DNA of 64,000 bases. Origin: CADEFQ01 sp050185195. Lineage in GTDB: Bacteria; Pseudomonadota; Gammaproteobacteria; Steroidobacterales; Steroidobacteraceae. The notes beneath the pieces are model-generated. The model saw only the letters and a program-made list of their open reading frames with translations. It did no database searches and was not told where the DNA came from. Below, piece by piece: positions 55,374-63,589 of the stretch. Where the stretch lies: the NCBI GenBank assembly GCA_050185195.1, contig JBFWZQ010000005.1, positions 1 to 64,000 of the forward strand, read 5' to 3'. A program made the translations under genes and the position numbers. How positions within the stretch are numbered: the stretch's first letter is position 1; every line of letters begins with the position of its first letter.

Positions 55374-56321
55374 ATGAATACAGAGTTCCGCAGGCACGAT
55401 CTCACCGTCGATCCGGGCCTGGCCGGCCTGCGCCTCGACCAGGCGCTCGCCCGGCTGCTGCCGCAGTACTCCCGTTCCCGCATCCAGGGCTGGATCGAGC
55501 GCGGGACCGTTTCGATCGATGGCCGGCCCGCGCGCGCGCGCGACCGGGTGCTGGGCGGCGAGCGGGTGGTGCTCGAGGGCGAGGTGCCGGCGGACACGGC
55601 CGTGGCACCGCAGCCGATGGCCTTGCGGATCGTGCACGAAGACGCAGCGCTCCTAGTGATCGACAAGCCCGCGGGGCTCGTCGTGCATCCCGGTGCCGGC
55701 AATCGCGACCGCACCCTGCAAAACGGCCTTCTTGCCCACGACCCGCAGCTCGCGCGGGTGCCACGCGCCGGGCTCGTGCATCGCCTCGACAAGGACACGA
55801 GCGGGTTGATGGTCGTGGCGCGCACGATCGAGGCGCACGCCGCGCTCGTCGAACTGCTGGCGGCGCGCGAAATCTCCCGCGAGTACCTCGCCGTTGCCAC
55901 CGGCGTGATGACGGGCGGCGGCACCATCGACGAGCCGATCGGCCGGCATCGATCGGTGCGCGTGAAAATGGCGGTGCGGCCGGGCGGGCGCGCGGCGGTC
56001 ACGCACTATCGGGTCGTCGAGCGGTTTCGTTCGCATACGCTCGCGCGCGTCATGCTCGAGACGGGGCGCACGCACCAGATCCGCGTGCACCTCGCGCATG
56101 CGGGCTTCCCGATCCTCGGCGACCCCGTGTATGGGGGGCGCCGGCGGCTGCCGGCGGGCGCATCCCCGGCCCTGCTCGAAGCGCTGCAGTCGTTCCAGCG
56201 CCAGGCGCTGCACGCCGCCCGACTGGGCTTCGTGCACCCCTCGAGCGGCGAAGCGCTCGAATTCGAGGCGCCCATGCCGGCGGACATGCAGGCGCTCGTC
56301 GCGGCGCTGCGGGCGGACTGA
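55374..56321 (+). CDS. rluD: 23S rRNA pseudouridine(1911/1915/1917) synthase
   Basis: This 315-aa enzyme has an N-terminal S4 domain (LRLDQALARLLPQYSRSRIQGWIERGTVSIDG) and a RluA-type catalytic domain with Asp139 in HRLDKDTSGL. It modifies helix 69 of 23S rRNA. A TATAGA hexamer lies directly upstream (55362-55367). In many proteobacteria pgeF (yfiH) follows rluD; here apbE, ybdD and cstA on the other strand lie between. Confidence 0.94.
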   Translation: MNTEFRRHDLTVDPGLAGLRLDQALARLLPQYSRSRIQGWIERGTVSIDGRPARARDRVLGGERVVLEGEVPADTAVAPQPMALRIVHEDAALLVIDKPAGLVVHPGAGNRDRTLQNGLLAHDPQLARVPRAGLVHRLDKDTSGLMVVARTIEAHAALVELLAAREISREYLAVATGVMTGGGTIDEPIGRHRSVRVKMAVRPGGRAAVTHYRVVERFRSHTLARVMLETGRTHQIRVHLAHAGFPILGDPVYGGRRRLPAGASPALLEALQSFQRQALHAARLGFVHPSSGEALEFEAPMPADMQALVAALRAD

Positions 56322-56329
56322 CCGCGCGG

Positions 56330-57361
56330 TTACTTCGCCGGTGGCGCGAGGCCGGGTGTGTAGTACACCTTGCCGTCGGGACCGACGAAGACGGCGTCGA
56401 CATCGGGAATGCGCGAGAGGATTTCGAGGGCCTTCTCCGGCCCGAGCACGAAGGCGGTCTTCGACAGGCCATCGGTCTGCGTCGCCGTGGGCCCGATGAT
56501 CGTGGCGCTGCGCACCTTGCTCGCCGAATGCCCGGTGCGCGGGTCGATGATGTGGTGGTAGCGCACGCCGTTTTCGTCGAAATAGCGCTCATAGTCCCCC
56601 GAAGTCGACAGCGCCACGTTTTCGAGCGGGATACGCAGGATCACCCGATTGGCGTCGTCCGGGTGCCGGATCCCGACGATCCAGGGGCGCCCGAAGCGGT
56701 CGCCCAGGATGCGCGTGTCCCCGCCGGCGCTGACCGATGCGTGTTCGATGCCGCGATCCCGCAGGAGTTCAATGCTGCGATCGACGGCATACCCCTTGGC
56801 GAAGCCTCCGAGGTCGATGCGCATGCCCGGTTTCGTGAAGCGGACGGTCGATTTCGCCGGGTCGAGGGCGAGGCTGCGCCAGTCGACGGCTGAAAGGTGC
56901 GCCTCGATCTGCGCCTCGTCGGGCCTGACGTGATGCCGGTAGTCGTAGAGGTAGCCGACGCTCGCATAAGTGATGTCGAAGGCGCCGTTCGTGAGGCGCG
57001 AGAATTCGAGCGAGCGAGCGATGAGGTCGAACAGTTCACGATCGACCCGCACGGGGCCGTCGCCCGCATGCGCATTGATCTGCGACAGCTGGCTCTCGGG
57101 CTTGTAGTGGCTCATCAGGATGTCGACGCGGTGCATCTCCGCCATCACGGCGTCGATGGCGGCCTCGCCCTGCGCGTCGGTCTTCGACCACAGCTCGACC
57201 GCGATGCGCGTGCCCATGATCGCCGCTTCGCGCTGATGCCAGGCGCCCGCGGGCGCAGGCGCAGGCGCAGGCGCTGGCGCTGGCACGGTCGCGGCGCCTG
57301 CCATACCGCAGGCGAGCGCCAGCAGCGCCACCCTCAGCAACATCGGTTCACGCCTTGCCAT
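56330..57361 (-). CDS. apbE: FAD:protein FMN transferase (ApbE family)
   Basis: This 343-aa periplasmic enzyme attaches FMN to Thr residues of target flavoproteins. It has a signal peptide, an (Ala-Pro)n stretch encoded by a GGCGCA-type repeat (57245-57290), then MGTRIAVELW, RIDLGGFAKGYAVDRSIELL, SAGGDTRILG and HHIIDPRTGHSA. The start ATG 57361 overlaps ybdD by 28 nt; ATG 57343 would overlap by 10. No target flavoprotein gene is seen nearby. Confidence 0.9.
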   Translation of the reverse strand: MARREPMLLRVALLALACGMAGAATVPAPAPAPAPAPAGAWHQREAAIMGTRIAVELWSKTDAQGEAAIDAVMAEMHRVDILMSHYKPESQLSQINAHAGDGPVRVDRELFDLIARSLEFSRLTNGAFDITYASVGYLYDYRHHVRPDEAQIEAHLSAVDWRSLALDPAKSTVRFTKPGMRIDLGGFAKGYAVDRSIELLRDRGIEHASVSAGGDTRILGDRFGRPWIVGIRHPDDANRVILRIPLENVALSTSGDYERYFDENGVRYHHIIDPRTGHSASKVRSATIIGPTATQTDGLSKTAFVLGPEKALEILSRIPDVDAVFVGPDGKVYYTPGLAPPAK

Positions 57362-57534
57362 TTGCGGTCGACCTCGCTGCACCAGAACTCCCGCCGCGAT
57401 GGTAACGGCTCGCCCGGGTGCACCGCGCGGCGATGTGCGACGAACCGTTCATAGGCGTCATCGCCGCTCGCCCGGCGCGCGAGCGAACGCAGCTCGCCGA
57501 GGCGGATGAGGACTCGTGGCGCCTGCGAGCTCAT
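57334..57534 (-). CDS. YbdD/YjiX family (DUF466) small protein
   Basis: This 66-aa protein has the YbdD pattern: GDDAYERFVAHRRAVHPGEPLPSRREFWCSEVDRKWQ and a terminal Cys-Cys. It overlaps the cstA stop by 4 nt, and such proteins nearly always follow CstA or its paralogue YjiY/BtsT. It probably assists the transporter. Confidence 0.88.
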   Translation of the reverse strand: MSSQAPRVLIRLGELRSLARRASGDDAYERFVAHRRAVHPGEPLPSRREFWCSEVDRKWQGVNRCC

Positions 57535-59588
57535 GCCACGCCCTTCGCCGGCACGTAGGCCGCCTCGGAGCTCGGCAGCACCGGTCGGCCGTTCACGGCC
57601 CGCCAGCACACGCGCAGCATGTCGGCGATCACCACCCAAACGACGATCAGGAAGAATCCGGTGATCCAGGCATCGAGCTGCTGGTTGAAGACCAGCTGCG
57701 GCGCGACGGCCGCGCGCTCCGGCGGCAGCGCGCCGGCGGCGAGTTTCGCGGCGAGGTCGCGCGCGGCGGCGAAGAAGCCGATGCGCGGATCGTCGCTGAC
57801 GATCTTCTGCACCGCCGCGGTGGTCGTGACGATCGCGAGCCAGGCGAGCGGGGCGAGCGTGACCCAGGCGTAGCGCGCCTTGCCCTGCTTGACGATGATG
57901 CCGGTGGCGACCGAGAGCGCGATCGCCGCAAGCATCTGGTTCGCGATGCCAAAGAGCGGCCAGAGGATGTTGACGCCGCCATTCGGGTCGATCACGCCGA
58001 TGTAGAGGAAGTAGCCCCACGCCGCGACGACCAGCGTGCTCGCAAAGAGCACCGAGGGATACCACGAGGTGCGCCCGAGCGGCTGCCACACGTTGCCGAG
58101 CATGTCCTGCAGCATGAAGCGCCCGACGCGCGTGCCGGCGTCGAGCGTCGTCAGGATGAACACTGCCTCGAACATGATCGCGAAGTGGTACCAGATCGCG
58201 AGCATCCCCTGGCCGAAGCTGCTCGCGAAGATGCTCGCCATGCCGACCGCGAGCGAAGGCGCGCCACCGGTGCGCGCAAAGAGCGTGCTTTCGCCCATCT
58301 CGCGCGCGAGCGCCTGCATCTGCTCGACGGTGACCGGGAAGCCCCACGACGTGATCGTGGCGACCGCGGCTTCGGGCGTCGCGCCGACGACGCCCGCCGC
58401 GGTGTTGATCGCGAAGTAGACGCCCGGGTCGAGCAGCGTCGCGGCGATCATCGCCATGATCGCGACGAAGGACTCGAGCGCCATGCTGCCGTAGCCGACG
58501 AGGCGCACGTCGGATTCCGAGCCGATGAGTTTCGGCGTCGTGCCGCTTGCGACGAGCGCGTGGAAACCCGAGACGGCGCCGCAGGCGACGGTGATGAACA
58601 CGAACGGGAATATCTTGCCGCCGAAGATCGGGCCGGTGCCGTCGATGAACTGCGTGACAGCCGGCATCTTGATGTCGGGCTGCGCGAACACGATTGCGAT
58701 CGCGAGCAGCAGGATGGTGCCGAGCTTCAGGAACGTGGAGAGGTAGTCGCGCGGCGCGAGCAGCAGCCAGACCGGCAGGATCGCCGCGCACCAGCCGTAG
58801 GCGATCACGAACCACGCGAGGGTGAGGCCCGGGTAGTCGAACCATGCGCGCAGGACGGGATGGCTGTTGACCCAGCCACCGCCCACCACCGCAAAGAGGA
58901 GCAGGCTGACGCCGATCAGCGAGCCTTCGATCACGCGGCCCGGGCGCCAGTTGCGCAAGTACAGGCCGACGAGGATCGCGATGGGGATCGTGGCGAACAC
59001 CGTCGCGGTGGCCCATGGGCTGTGTTTCATGGCATTCACGACGACAAGGCCGAGCACGGCGATCAGGATCACCATGATCACGATGGTGCCGGTGAGCGCG
59101 GCGACGCCGCCGACGGGACCGAGCTCGTCGCGGGCCATTTGCCCGAGGCTGCGGCCATTGCGGCGCGTGGACAGCAGCAGGATCGTCATGTCCTGCACGC
59201 AACCGCCCAGCACGGCGCCGACCAGGATCCAGAGTGTGCCCGGCAGGTAGCCGAACTGCGCCGCGAGCGTCGGGCCGATCAGGGGACCCGGGCCGGCGAT
59301 GGCGGCGAAGTGGTGGCCGAAGACGATCCAGCGATGGGTCGGGACGAAGTCGCGCCCATTGTCGAGCCGTTCCGCCGGCGTCGCCCGGGTCGCGTCGACG
59401 GAGAGCACTGTCGCGGCCACCCACGCGGAATAGAAGCGAAAGCCGATCGCGTAGATGCAGACGGCGGCAACGACGATCCACAGCGCGTTGATGCTCTCGC
59501 CTCGGTGGAGGGCGAGCCCGCCGAGCGCATAGGCGCCCGTGGCGGCAACGGCAAGCCAGAATATTCTTTTCATACCCCTCGCATTCAT
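57531..59588 (-). CDS. cstA: Carbon starvation protein CstA (peptide/pyruvate transporter family)
   Basis: This 685-aa transporter has about 16-18 membrane helices. The N terminus MNARGMKR ... GAYALGGLALHRGESINALWIVVAAVCIYAIGFRFYS matches E. coli CstA, and FGHHFAAIAGPGPLIGPTLAAQFGYLPG is the CstA signature. The family imports peptides or pyruvate during carbon limitation. ATG 59588 is preferred because MNxxG aligns with the E. coli start; 59573 is possible. It is divergent from pgeF by 17 bp. Confidence 0.94.
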   Translation of the reverse strand: MNARGMKRIFWLAVAATGAYALGGLALHRGESINALWIVVAAVCIYAIGFRFYSAWVAATVLSVDATRATPAERLDNGRDFVPTHRWIVFGHHFAAIAGPGPLIGPTLAAQFGYLPGTLWILVGAVLGGCVQDMTILLLSTRRNGRSLGQMARDELGPVGGVAALTGTIVIMVILIAVLGLVVVNAMKHSPWATATVFATIPIAILVGLYLRNWRPGRVIEGSLIGVSLLLFAVVGGGWVNSHPVLRAWFDYPGLTLAWFVIAYGWCAAILPVWLLLAPRDYLSTFLKLGTILLLAIAIVFAQPDIKMPAVTQFIDGTGPIFGGKIFPFVFITVACGAVSGFHALVASGTTPKLIGSESDVRLVGYGSMALESFVAIMAMIAATLLDPGVYFAINTAAGVVGATPEAAVATITSWGFPVTVEQMQALAREMGESTLFARTGGAPSLAVGMASIFASSFGQGMLAIWYHFAIMFEAVFILTTLDAGTRVGRFMLQDMLGNVWQPLGRTSWYPSVLFASTLVVAAWGYFLYIGVIDPNGGVNILWPLFGIANQMLAAIALSVATGIIVKQGKARYAWVTLAPLAWLAIVTTTAAVQKIVSDDPRIGFFAAARDLAAKLAAGALPPERAAVAPQLVFNQQLDAWITGFFLIVVWVVIADMLRVCWRAVNGRPVLPSSEAAYVPAKGVA

Positions 59589-59605
59589 CGGCCTGACACC
59601 GGATC

Positions 59606-60349
59606 ATGCAATCCATGTGGATTGCGCCGCAATGGGCCGCCCCCGCCGGCGTGCAAGCAGCGTTCACGCTGCGCACGGGCGGCGCCAGCGCGGCGCCCTT
59701 CGACTCGCTGAACCTCGGGGCGCATGTCGGCGACGACCCGCTGCGTGTCGCGGAGAACCGCCGCCGGGTCGTGCAGGCGCTCGCGCTGCCTTCGGCCCCC
59801 GCGTGGCTGCAGCAGGTTCACGGCGTGGCCGTCCATGAGATCGGCGAAGCGGGCACGCTGCCTCGCGGGCCTGCCGATGCCGTGTTCACGCGCGTACGCG
59901 GCCGCGTCTGCGCCATCATGGTGGCCGATTGCCTGCCGGTGCTGTTCGCCGCGCGCGACGGTTCCGCCGTCGGCGCGGCGCATGCCGGCTGGCGAGGGCT
60001 CGCGGCGGGCGTGCTCGAGGCCACCGTGCGCGCAATGGGCGTGCCGGCACGCGACCTCGTCGCCTGGCTCGGGCCGGCGATCGGCCCGCAGCATTTCGAG
60101 GTGGGCGAGGACGTGCGCCATGCCTTCATCGCGGCGGACGACGGGGCGATGGCGGCGTTCCGGCCCGGTCGCACGGGCCACTGGTGGTGCGACCTGCCGC
60201 AGCTTGCGCGGCGGCGCCTCGCGGCTTGCGGCGTCGAGGGCATCGCGGTGGACGGGTCGTGCACGTTCGCCGATCGCGGGCGCTTCTTCTCCCATCGCCG
60301 GGACGGCCAGTGCGGCCGCATGGCGGCGCTCGGCTGGCTGTCGGCGTGA
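59606..60349 (+). CDS. pgeF: Peptidoglycan editing factor PgeF (multicopper-like, YfiH)
   Basis: This 247-aa protein has the PgeF motifs: AAFTLRTGGASAAPFDSLNLGAHVGDDP, QQVHG, VADCLPVLFAARDGSAVGAAHAGWRGLAAGV, and CTFADRGRFFSHRRDGQCGRMAAL. The Cys and two His near the site are conserved. PgeF keeps L-Ser out of the first position of the stem peptide. Its stop overlaps the ZIP gene GTG. Confidence 0.93.
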   Translation: MQSMWIAPQWAAPAGVQAAFTLRTGGASAAPFDSLNLGAHVGDDPLRVAENRRRVVQALALPSAPAWLQQVHGVAVHEIGEAGTLPRGPADAVFTRVRGRVCAIMVADCLPVLFAARDGSAVGAAHAGWRGLAAGVLEATVRAMGVPARDLVAWLGPAIGPQHFEVGEDVRHAFIAADDGAMAAFRPGRTGHWWCDLPQLARRRLAACGVEGIAVDGSCTFADRGRFFSHRRDGQCGRMAALGWLSA

Positions 60350-61107
60350 ACACCCTCGCCGTCATCATCCTCGCCACCGCGCTGAGCGGTCTTGCGAGCG
60401 CGGCCTGCGCAGGACTCGTGCTGCTGCTGCCGGCGCCCGTGCGGGCGCGCTGCCTGCCGCACCTCGTGAGCTTCGCGACCGGTGCGCTGCTCGGTGCGGC
60501 GTTGCTGGCGCTCCTGCCCCACGCGATCGAGGGGGCGGGCGAGGGTGGGGCACACGGCATCGGCCTCGCGCTCGTTGGCGGGCTGCTGCTCTTCTTCGTG
60601 CTCGAGAAATTCGTCCTGTGGCGGCACTGCCATGGCGAGCACCACGACGACCCGCACGAACACGCAGCGGCCTGGATGGTGCTCGCGGGCGACGCCCTGC
60701 ACAACGCACTCGACGGCGTGCTGATCGCGGCGGCCTTCCTGACGGATTTCAAACTCGGCATCGCCACGGCGCTTGCGGTGGCGGCGCACGAGATCCCGCA
60801 GGAGGTGGGCGATTTCGCGGTGTTGCTGCACGCGGGCTGGTCGCGTGCGCGGGCCCTATGGTTCAATCTCGCGACGAGCCTGACCGCGGTGATCGGCGGT
60901 GTCATCGCCTGGTTCGCACTGCGCCCAGTGCTCGATGCCCTGCCGTACGTGCTGGCGGTGGCCGCGGCGAGCCTGCTGTATGTGGCCGTGGCGGACCTCA
61001 TACCCGGCCTGCACCGGCGCCTCGATGCACGCACGAGCGTCCTGCAGATCGCGCTGATCGTGGCCGGGATCCTGGTGATCGCGGTCGTGGAACGCACCGC
61101 TCACTAG
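60346..61107 (+). CDS. ZIP family metal transporter
   Basis: This 253-aa protein has about eight membrane helices, a His-rich loop (RHCHGEHHDDPHEHA, about 92-106) and the ZIP metal-site motifs HNALDG and HEIPQEVGD in helices 4 and 5. It should move zinc or another divalent metal toward the cytoplasm. The start is GTG 60346, coupled to pgeF. Substrate is not determined by sequence. Confidence 0.92.
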   Translation: MNTLAVIILATALSGLASAACAGLVLLLPAPVRARCLPHLVSFATGALLGAALLALLPHAIEGAGEGGAHGIGLALVGGLLLFFVLEKFVLWRHCHGEHHDDPHEHAAAWMVLAGDALHNALDGVLIAAAFLTDFKLGIATALAVAAHEIPQEVGDFAVLLHAGWSRARALWFNLATSLTAVIGGVIAWFALRPVLDALPYVLAVAAASLLYVAVADLIPGLHRRLDARTSVLQIALIVAGILVIAVVERTAH

Positions 61108-61181
61108 CGCGCAGGCTGAGACGGCTTGCCGGGCTTGCCGCGATGGTCGGCCCCGCGCGCTTGCCCCCCGCCGCCGGCCAC

Positions 61182-61226
61182 TATCAATATCCGGACAAAG
61201 ACCCGCGATTTGTCCGCTTGTTGATA
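61182..61226. promoter_or_regulatory. Two-part palindrome upstream of the MarR-type gene
   Basis: TATCAA-N4-CGGACAAA (61182-61199) faces TTTGTCCG-N4-TTGATA (61209-61226) across a 9-nt centre; 14 of 18 arm positions pair. It lies 55 bp before the MarR-type start codon, a likely autoregulatory operator. There is no T run, so a terminator for the ZIP gene is less likely. The rest of the 174-nt gap shows nothing else. Confidence 0.6.
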
Positions 61227-61281
61227 CGGTCGGCGAGGCGGAAGGTATTTGCGCGCCCAGCCACAGTCGTGCCGCGAAACA

Positions 61282-61887
61282 ATGGCCAATCCGATCATCA
61301 GCGCACCGCGCCTGCGCCCGCCCCTCAGCTTCTGCGAACAGCGCCGGCTGTGGCTCGGCGAAGCGCAGCTGTTGATCGATGACATCCGGAATACCGCCGC
61401 GGCCCTGGACCTCACGCGCTCCACCCTTGCGTGCCGCGAGGGCCGTTGGGGCTTCGCGGGCGGCAACCCGCGACGCCACGCCCTGCTGCTTGCGTTGAAA
61501 CGGCGTGCCCGGTGCCATTCCATATCCGATCTCGCGCGCGATCTTCGCTGCTCGCGGCAAGCGGCTCATCGGCTGGCAACGGCGCTGGGCAAACAGGGTC
61601 TCGTTGCGATCGAGCCGGGCCCGGCGGACAAGCGGCCACTGTACCTCGAGCTCAGCTCGCAGGGCCGGCGCGCGCTGGAATGCGCCGAGGCGGCCGCATC
61701 ACCCTGTCTCGACGCGATCGGCGACACGCTCACGATTCGGGAAATGCGCGCGCTCGGCACTGCCTTGCGCGGCATCCGCGAGCGCGCTGCAGCGCTGCGC
61801 GCAACTAGCCGGCGGGTGGAGGCATCCGCACCCGGATGTGCAGGTCGCGCAGCTGCTGCTCGCTCACTTCGGTCGGCGCGTCGGTGA
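61282..61887 (+). CDS. MarR-type winged-helix transcriptional regulator
   Basis: This 201-aa protein has a winged helix at about 80-135: SISDLARDLRCSRQAAHRLATALGKQGLVAIEPGPADKRPLYLELSSQGRRALE, with the DKR wing of the MarR family. The flanks, an N-terminal helix and a C-terminal helical region, fit a dimer. The last 28 codons run antisense through the 3' end of aspS, probably because an earlier stop was lost or never existed. ATG 61282 chosen; 61249 is possible. The palindrome upstream suggests autoregulation. Target unknown. Confidence 0.75.
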   Translation: MANPIISAPRLRPPLSFCEQRRLWLGEAQLLIDDIRNTAAALDLTRSTLACREGRWGFAGGNPRRHALLLALKRRARCHSISDLARDLRCSRQAAHRLATALGKQGLVAIEPGPADKRPLYLELSSQGRRALECAEAAASPCLDAIGDTLTIREMRALGTALRGIRERAAALRATSRRVEASAPGCAGRAAAARSLRSARR

Positions 61888-63580
61888 GCGGGCACGCCGC
61901 CGTCTGGGTCTTCGGGAACGCGATCACGTCGCGGATGCTGTCGGCGCCCGCCATCAGCATCACGAGGCGATCGATGCCGAAGGCGATGCCGCCGTGGGGC
62001 GGCGCGCCGTACTTGAGCGCATCGAGCAGGAAGCCGAACTTGCGCTGGGCTTCCTCGTGGTCGATGCCGAGCAGGTCGAACACCGTGGACTGCAGCGCCT
62101 GCGAGTGGATGCGCACGCTGCCGCCGCCGATCTCCGAGCCGTTCAGCACCATGTCGTAGGCCTTGGCGAGCGCCTCACCGGGCCGGTCGCGCAGCGCCTG
62201 CGGCTCGAGGTTCGCGGGCGAGGTGAACGGGTGGTGCATCGCCATCCAGCGCTTCGCATCCCCATCCCACTCGAACATCGGGAAATCGACCACCCACAGC
62301 GGCTGCCACGTGTCAGTGACGAGCTTCAGGTCCTCGCCGAGCTTCAGGCGCAGCGCGCCGAGCGCATCGCACACGACCTTTGCCGAGTCCGCGCCGAAGA
62401 AGACCAGGTCGCCGTCCTGCGCGCCGGTGCGCTCGAGGATCCCGGCCACCGCCACGTCCGACAGGAACTTGACGATCGGCGACTGCAGGCCCTCGCGCCC
62501 CTTTGCGCGCTCGTTCACCTTGACGTAGGCGAGGCCGCGCGCGCCGTAACGTGCGACGTATGCGGTGTACTCGTCGATCTGCGAGCGTGGCAGCCCGGCG
62601 CCGCCGGGCACGCGCAGGGCCGCCACGCGGCCCTGCGGGTCCTTCGCCGGCGTGGCGAACACCTTGAAATCGCAATCGGCGACGAGGTCGGCGACATCGA
62701 CGAGCTCGAGCGGCACGCGCAGGTCGGGCTTGTCGGAGCCGTAGCGACGCATCGCCTCCGCGTACGGCAGGCGCAGGAAGGGGTTTGGCAGGTCGACGTC
62801 GAGCACCGCCTTGAAGAGGTGGCGGATCAGCCCCTCCATCAGCGCCATGATCTCGTCCTGCGGCAGAAACGAGGTCTCGATGTCGAGCTGGGTGAAATCA
62901 GGCTGGCGGTCGGCGCGCAGGTCTTCGTCGCGAAAGCAGCGCGCGACCTGGTAGTAGCGCTCGAAGCCCGCGACCATGAGGAGCTGCTTGAAGATCTGCG
63001 GCGACTGCGGCAGCGCGAAGAACTTGCCGGCGTGCGTGCGCGAGGGCACGAGGTAGTCGCGCGCGCCCTCGGGCGTCGCCTTGGTCAGCATCGGCGTCTC
63101 GATGTCGACGAAGCCGGCATCGTCGAGATAGCCGCGCAGCGCGCGGGTGGCGGCGTGGCGCAGCCGCAGGCGCTTCGCCATCACGTCGCGCCGCAGGTCG
63201 AGGTAGCGGTAGCGCAGCCGCACTTCCTCGGAGACATGCTCGTCGAGCTGGAAGGGCAGGGGTTCGGCGCGGTTCAGGATCTCGATCTCGCGCGCGAGGA
63301 TCTCGACGCGGCCCGAGGCGAGGTTCGCGTTGACGGTGCCCGCGGGGCGTTCGCGCACGAGCCCGGTGACCCGCACGACGAACTCGTTGCGCAGTTTTTC
63401 CGCGCCTTCGAACACGGCCTTCGCGTCGGGATCGAACACCGCCTGCACGAGGCCGGAGCGGTCGCGCAGGTCGGCGAAGATCACGCCGCCGTGATCCCGC
63501 CGCCGGTGCACCCAGCCTGCTACGGTGACTGTCTTGCCTGCCGATCCCTCGTCGACCTGTCCGCAGAAATGTGTACGCAT
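61805..63580 (-). CDS. aspS: Aspartyl-tRNA synthetase (likely non-discriminating type)
   Basis: This 591-aa bacterial-type AspRS has an OB-fold anticodon domain, class II motifs (motif 2 FRDEDLRADRQPDFTQLD; motif 3 GIAFGIDRLVMLM) and the GAD insertion domain. His30 in HRRRDHGG replaces the Leu of E. coli AspRS, the residue linked to relaxed recognition of tRNA-Asn in Pseudomonas. If so, Asn-tRNA is made through GatCAB. The 3' end overlaps the MarR-type gene. Confidence 0.94.
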   Translation of the reverse strand: MRTHFCGQVDEGSAGKTVTVAGWVHRRRDHGGVIFADLRDRSGLVQAVFDPDAKAVFEGAEKLRNEFVVRVTGLVRERPAGTVNANLASGRVEILAREIEILNRAEPLPFQLDEHVSEEVRLRYRYLDLRRDVMAKRLRLRHAATRALRGYLDDAGFVDIETPMLTKATPEGARDYLVPSRTHAGKFFALPQSPQIFKQLLMVAGFERYYQVARCFRDEDLRADRQPDFTQLDIETSFLPQDEIMALMEGLIRHLFKAVLDVDLPNPFLRLPYAEAMRRYGSDKPDLRVPLELVDVADLVADCDFKVFATPAKDPQGRVAALRVPGGAGLPRSQIDEYTAYVARYGARGLAYVKVNERAKGREGLQSPIVKFLSDVAVAGILERTGAQDGDLVFFGADSAKVVCDALGALRLKLGEDLKLVTDTWQPLWVVDFPMFEWDGDAKRWMAMHHPFTSPANLEPQALRDRPGEALAKAYDMVLNGSEIGGGSVRIHSQALQSTVFDLLGIDHEEAQRKFGFLLDALKYGAPPHGGIAFGIDRLVMLMAGADSIRDVIAFPKTQTAACPLTDAPTEVSEQQLRDLHIRVRMPPPAG

Positions 63581-63589
63581 CCGGCCATT

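Noticed and set aside
57245..57290. GGCGCA-type repeat in apbE as a separate repeat element
   Set aside because: It is a short in-frame Ala-Pro linker after the signal peptide, common in exported proteins.
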